Below are positions 60,115-64,000 of a stretch of DNA of 64,000 nt, in pieces; position 1 is the stretch's first letter; every line of letters begins with the position of its first letter. The translations under genes and the position numbers were made by a program. Source of the stretch: Cylicocyclus nassatus (lineage: Eukaryota > Nematoda > Chromadorea > Rhabditida > Strongylidae); assembly GCA_958299035.1 (NCBI GenBank), contig CATQJL010000001.1, positions 19,327,433 to 19,391,432 on the forward strand, read 5' to 3'. The notes beneath the pieces are model-generated. The model saw nothing but the letters and a program-made list of their open reading frames with translations, was not told where the DNA came from and did not search any database.

Positions 60115-60680
60115 ATTGTTCATACTTGCGTCCCTTGGCAATAATCCAGATTTTCCACTTTAAGGATAGATGCGTAAACAAAGATTATCGCAAACTGCAA
60201 CAAAAGTTTTCAAAACGGGATCAAATTTTAATCAACACTTTCATTTTTCGATGACTGACTTCTGAATGTATTGAATGAACAACTTGCTCTGTAAAATTAG
60301 TAAGTTGGCACTTTTCAGCTCTATTTTGGAAATTGACACAATCAATCTTATTCAAACATGCACCTTTGGGGTAGTTTTTCTATTCAAGGATAGAGTAAAT
60401 CAAAGATCATCGCAATTTGCAACATAAGTTCTCAAAAGGATTAATGTTCAATCAACACTTCCATTTTCTGACGACTTACTTTTGAATGTAGTAAATGGAC
60501 AATTCGCTCTCTGAAATTATAAGATGAGACTATACAGCTCTATTTTGGGATTGAACACAATCAACCTTATACAAACATGCACCTTTGCTTATCACACAAG
60601 CGTTTGCAGGAAATGTAAAAGAAACTAATGAATGTTTCAGCTTATTCAAGAATACATTAAATTAGCAGTAGAAAACATGA
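60115..60680 (+). repeat. Two imperfect tandem copies of a dispersed unit
   Basis: Units at about 60150-60372 and 60375-60680 resemble each other and 47400-47745 (shared TCATACTTGCGTCCCTT, GGACAATTCGCTCT, CAATCAACACTTTCATTTT words). Any open frame in one copy is broken in another. Confidence 0.65.
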
Positions 60681-60825
60681 AAATCTTTGTTAATTTCTAA
60701 CCAAGTAATAAATACGGCAATGGCGTACATAAATGTATTAGATGGATAGGGTTCGCGTGAGCAAATTAGAATTTTTGTAGAATTGTTTTAATATTAGTTA
60801 TGATTTTTCTCGATTTTTTGGGCAA

Positions 60826-61149
60826 ATGAATCTTTTTAGTTTTTGGTTCAAAACTCGATACGTGTCAAAGCTGGTGCAAAAACAAGACAGCCCCCTTGTA
60901 GAGCATGTTTTGCCTTATCGAACAGTACCTTGCAGCTCATTCAGAAACGAGAAATGTATGACTTATTGCGGTCGAAATTCAAAACCGATGGAACTTATGG
61001 GACAACCTGATATTTTTTGGTGCTATCAAATTCCATCTTTGGGCATCTCAATTTTCAACGAACATAATAAACCACCAGCAACAAAGGTGCCATTCGATGC
61101 CGCTTTTCTCCACTTTCTAATAGGATTCTTTTCATCTTGGTTTGTGTAA
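60826..61149 (+). CDS. Candidate 107-residue ORF, unrecognised
   Basis: An open frame from ATG 60826 to TAA at 61147-61149. It has four cysteines, three clustered in VPCSSFRNEKCMTYCGRN and one in IFWCYQ, and a hydrophobic C-terminus (AAFLHFLIGFFSSWFV). Codon choice looks ordinary and no repeat family listed here overlaps it. There is no clear signal peptide, and no convincing nematode acceptor directly upstream (only a T-rich tract before GGGCAAATG). I recognise no family. It could be a single exon of a larger gene, a decayed exon or chance. Confidence 0.2.
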   Translation: MNLFSFWFKTRYVSKLVQKQDSPLVEHVLPYRTVPCSSFRNEKCMTYCGRNSKPMELMGQPDIFWCYQIPSLGISIFNEHNKPPATKVPFDAAFLHFLIGFFSSWFV

Positions 61150-61996
61150 TTTATGGGGATAAAATCTTATAATTCTTGTTGGACTCGTCCCAAGCTGTAC
61201 ACAGAAAGTTCGAAATTCAGTATTTCGAACGGCTAAACGCTCAGCTGTTCGCTAAGATTAGTACTAAGTGATAACCGCTCAATAATCCAGGAATCTCCAA
61301 CCCATGAATTTCACTCTCTTCAGTTTGACTATTTTCAAAATTTCCATTTTCAACTTTTAGGCTGGCATAACAGTCTGATAGAATAAACAAAATTCAATAC
61401 AATGAACAATTTTTCCAAAAGCCCTTACTTTTGCGAAGTCGCGAAATACACAAGTTCAAACACTGACAAACCTTCGAAATTAGAAGCTTCCAGAAACACA
61501 TTGAAGGAATTTGAACAAAAACAACTATTAGGAAGAAGAAGAAACTCTGCATCGGACTAAGGGAACAGTGCTAACAGCACGTCTATTTTCATTCTAAGTG
61601 ATTTGGCGTGGGTCTGAATAACAGCGTGAACATTCCGACCGACCTAGTATATTTAAGAGATAAATTAATTCTCTGTAGCAAACTACTGTGTATTCTTTCC
61701 ATGAAATCAGTAGTGCAATTCAACGAGCTATCTAAGTGAGATAAATGCTCTTGTCCATTCTGTATAAATGTCTCTCAGTAGTGCTTGCACATGACCTCTC
61801 CTAATTTCACCACTGACTTTTATTGCTTTGCAGGTTTGAAGCTAAACAACATCATCACACGGGCTTGCAAATAGCCTCATTCCAAAATGCGAGGCGGTTC
61901 AAGAAAGCGCAGTCCCACTAATACTTGAGATGTAAGTTTGATGCAAAATTAATGCATGTATATCTACTGAAGTAGTAGAGAAGATATAAAAACATA

Positions 61997-62839
61997 CAGG
62001 GTGTTTGAAAAGTTTGTGGCCTCAAGTACTTCAACTGCGAATTCCGTTTCATTTTTTGCTATACGTGTTCGCTGAACCTAGAAACCATTGGGTCAACGGA
62101 GTACTTTTTGCCTCAAGATACTTCAAAAAACTTGGAAGCAAACAAATTTTTCAGCTTCTTTAAAGGAGCGGAAGAGTGCGTTTTCTGAGTTGTTCAACTT
62201 TTTTTCAGCGCAGAAAAACGGAGACAACTTTCCGCTTTTTTAATAGAAATAAGCTTACACTTTCTTTATATAAAATGAGTTCCTTAACAGCCTGCGAACA
62301 AAAATTTTTCCATGTACTAAATTACAGCAAACAATCGCGACACGAATTTCGTTGAAATTTTTTCGTTAAAAAATTGGAAGTCTTGTTTTATCATGTATTT
62401 GTAGCGCAGCTCTTTGATCCTCAATGTATTCATTTTCAAATTGCGTGCTTGTGAAGGTTTAAAGATAAAATATAAAAAGTTTGGTGCTGGATTTGTTGAC
62501 GAAAAATCCTGAAACTGGATATCTTGTATTCCAAGGCACGGTATTTCAAAACGAGCTTACTTCTACGAAAATAAAAGCACATGTAAGAAATTTTATATAA
62601 AGGGGTTTTAGAAAGTATATCAAGTCTGTAAATTACGTTTCCTTCTTTGTAACAAGCGTTCCAAAGAAAGCGGCTTGGAAAGCTATATTGATGTGTTTCA
62701 ATCTAATAGAAAAAAAACCACAAGAAAAACTGGTTTCACTGAAGCAATGGTATCTAGACCTGAGGAGTACAATGAAACAAAACGCGCTTCAAAATTCGAT
62801 TTGGAAGTTGTTTAGGCCACTTACTTTCCAAACACCCTG
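61997..62839. mobile_element. 843-bp TA-flanked foldback
   Basis: TIR CAGGGTGTTTGAAAAGTTTG at 61997; the right end read inward is CAGGGTGTTTGGAAAGTAAG. TA at 61995-61996 and 62840-62841. Arms are diverged but alignable through GTTTCATT and ACTCC blocks. Tc1/mariner-type, non-autonomous. Confidence 0.78.
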
Positions 62840-62841
62840 TA

Positions 62842-64000
62842 TAAAGTATATTACTTGATAGAGCAAAGAAGCTCTACAACATATTAAAAATCTCAAAAGA
62901 TTCGCCCTATGTGAGGTTTGGGAGAAAAACTAGAGGGTTGTGAATACCCGAAAACCAGACTTTCTGAAATGATCGTGGCTCCCAACTTGGTCACGTATAC
63001 TATACAATCAGATGCGGTACATATCAATCTCTCGTTTGCGTAGGTTTTCCCGTTCTACAAGCCCTACCAAACTCAGGCGCTCCAACTCCCACGGTGCACG
63101 AAAATGGACGCGAGGTCGTGTATGTCCAGTTGAGTGAAATCGGTAAGGTCAGCAACACGTGTTACCTACCCAAACTCTCAACTGCCAATTTATGTAAAGT
63201 AGTACATTCTTCAATTAGGCGCCTGGAAATGTTGCTAAATTGATAAATTCATCGACTAGTGAAAAAGTAGTATTGACCAACTTTTTTTACAAGAAATATT
63301 TGTAACTTGTGATTTGATTTGATTTGATTTTGACATTTGCAAGGAACTCAGCACCAGAGCCCAATCTCCCAAGCTTTGACTTCTGCTGCCCTTCCGGGAT
63401 GAGCGATCAGGAGCAGGGCCCGGCACGAGTCCGTTCCCAGGTTTTTTAAAAACGAAGTCCCCCCTGACTTTCGAGAATTTTACGAAGTCCCCTTTGACCC
63501 TTGCCTATCCCCCCCCCCCGCCCTCGCCATCATAGTCTGGATCAACAAGCGCATGACATACATTTCCAAAGGATCTTTAAGTATTTCCATGACGCCTTTT
63601 GACTCCAACAAACCATTGTTGACCATTCTCATACAGACCTGAGATTGGAAAATTGGAAAAAAATTAAATTAAAAAAAATTGAAAAATCCAGCGAAAATCA
63701 AGGCTCCGATGGAATATACTATAGAAGACTTCTGGCGGATGGTCTTCCAAGAAGGATGTCCACACAATGTCAATTCAACAAAAGTATCCCTGGCCTGAAT
63801 TTCCCTAACAGGCTTCACCTAACCAAATTTCAGATTATTGAGATGGTAAAGTAAAAAGTACGCAGTATTGGCCATTGCAAGAGCTGGTCAGTATCAAAGT
63901 TCGGAAAAATGTTTGTCAAAACTAAAAAGGTAGTAAATATCAGATCTTAGGCCTGAAAATGTGAACATTCCCTAATTCGAGCTCTATATTAAGGTATGAT
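62842..64000. other. No gene recognised apart from the hAT-like end
   Basis: Contains a short GATTTGATTT run near 63311 and a C run near 63508. A 69-codon frame (63645-63854) is unrecognised. Confidence 0.4.
63414..63500 (+). mobile_element. One end of the hAT-like family
   Basis: Starts CAGGGCCCGGCACGAGTCCG and continues with AAAAACGAAGTCCCCCCTGA, close to 41307-41375. The element either runs out of the window or is truncated near the C run at 63508. Confidence 0.6.

Overview
The window looks like repeat-dense DNA from a nematode, most likely a strongylid or other clade V worm. The evidence is one small gene with a 53-base intron and nematode-type TTTTTCAG acceptors, an RTE-type LINE whose reading frame resembles those I know from hookworms and relatives, a mariner relic with a D,D34D signature, and several TA-flanked Tc/mariner-type elements. 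The species cannot be fixed from the sequence alone. I see no tRNA, rRNA, CRISPR array or prokaryotic operon.

The only gene I support well is at 32.2-32.7 kb: two exons encoding a 157-residue, Lys/Glu-rich protein with a signal peptide. Weak candidates lie at 29.4, 34.5-34.9 and 60.8 kb. Nearly all other structure is transposon-derived.

Layout. 0-6.3 kb: GC-rich repeat, then TIR elements with 2-base target duplications (1.2, 2.0 and 5.7 kb; further copies at 31.1 and 43.4 kb) and a 297-bp foldback at 4.6 kb. 6.3-11.1 kb: mostly unrecognised. 11.1-12.3 kb: two head-to-tail Helitron-like elements. 13.8-17.9 kb: an RTE LINE broken by a mariner-like element that itself holds a Helitron-like element. 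19.9-20.4 kb: a second LINE relic on the minus strand. 21.2-24.7 kb: a foldback containing three further elements. 25-29.4 kb: more foldbacks. 33.6-35.6 kb: decayed Helitron-like sequence. 36-60.7 kb: an apparent old segmental duplication (about 36-48 kb against 51.6-56.3 kb) peppered with later insertions, including a 4.57-kb foldback at 40.4-45.0 kb, a mariner relic at 49.2 kb, a TTAA-flanked element at 52.9 kb and a 709-bp palindrome at 57.7 kb. 62.0-62.8 kb: another TA-flanked foldback. 63.4 kb: one end of a hAT-like family.

The recurring theme is palindromy: at least a dozen elements of different terminal sequence are near-complete inverted repeats, from about 200 bp to 4.6 kb. Transcripts reading through them would form long double-stranded RNA. 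The paired arms of the largest one also preserve empty insertion sites, which gives direct target-site evidence for two of the element families.
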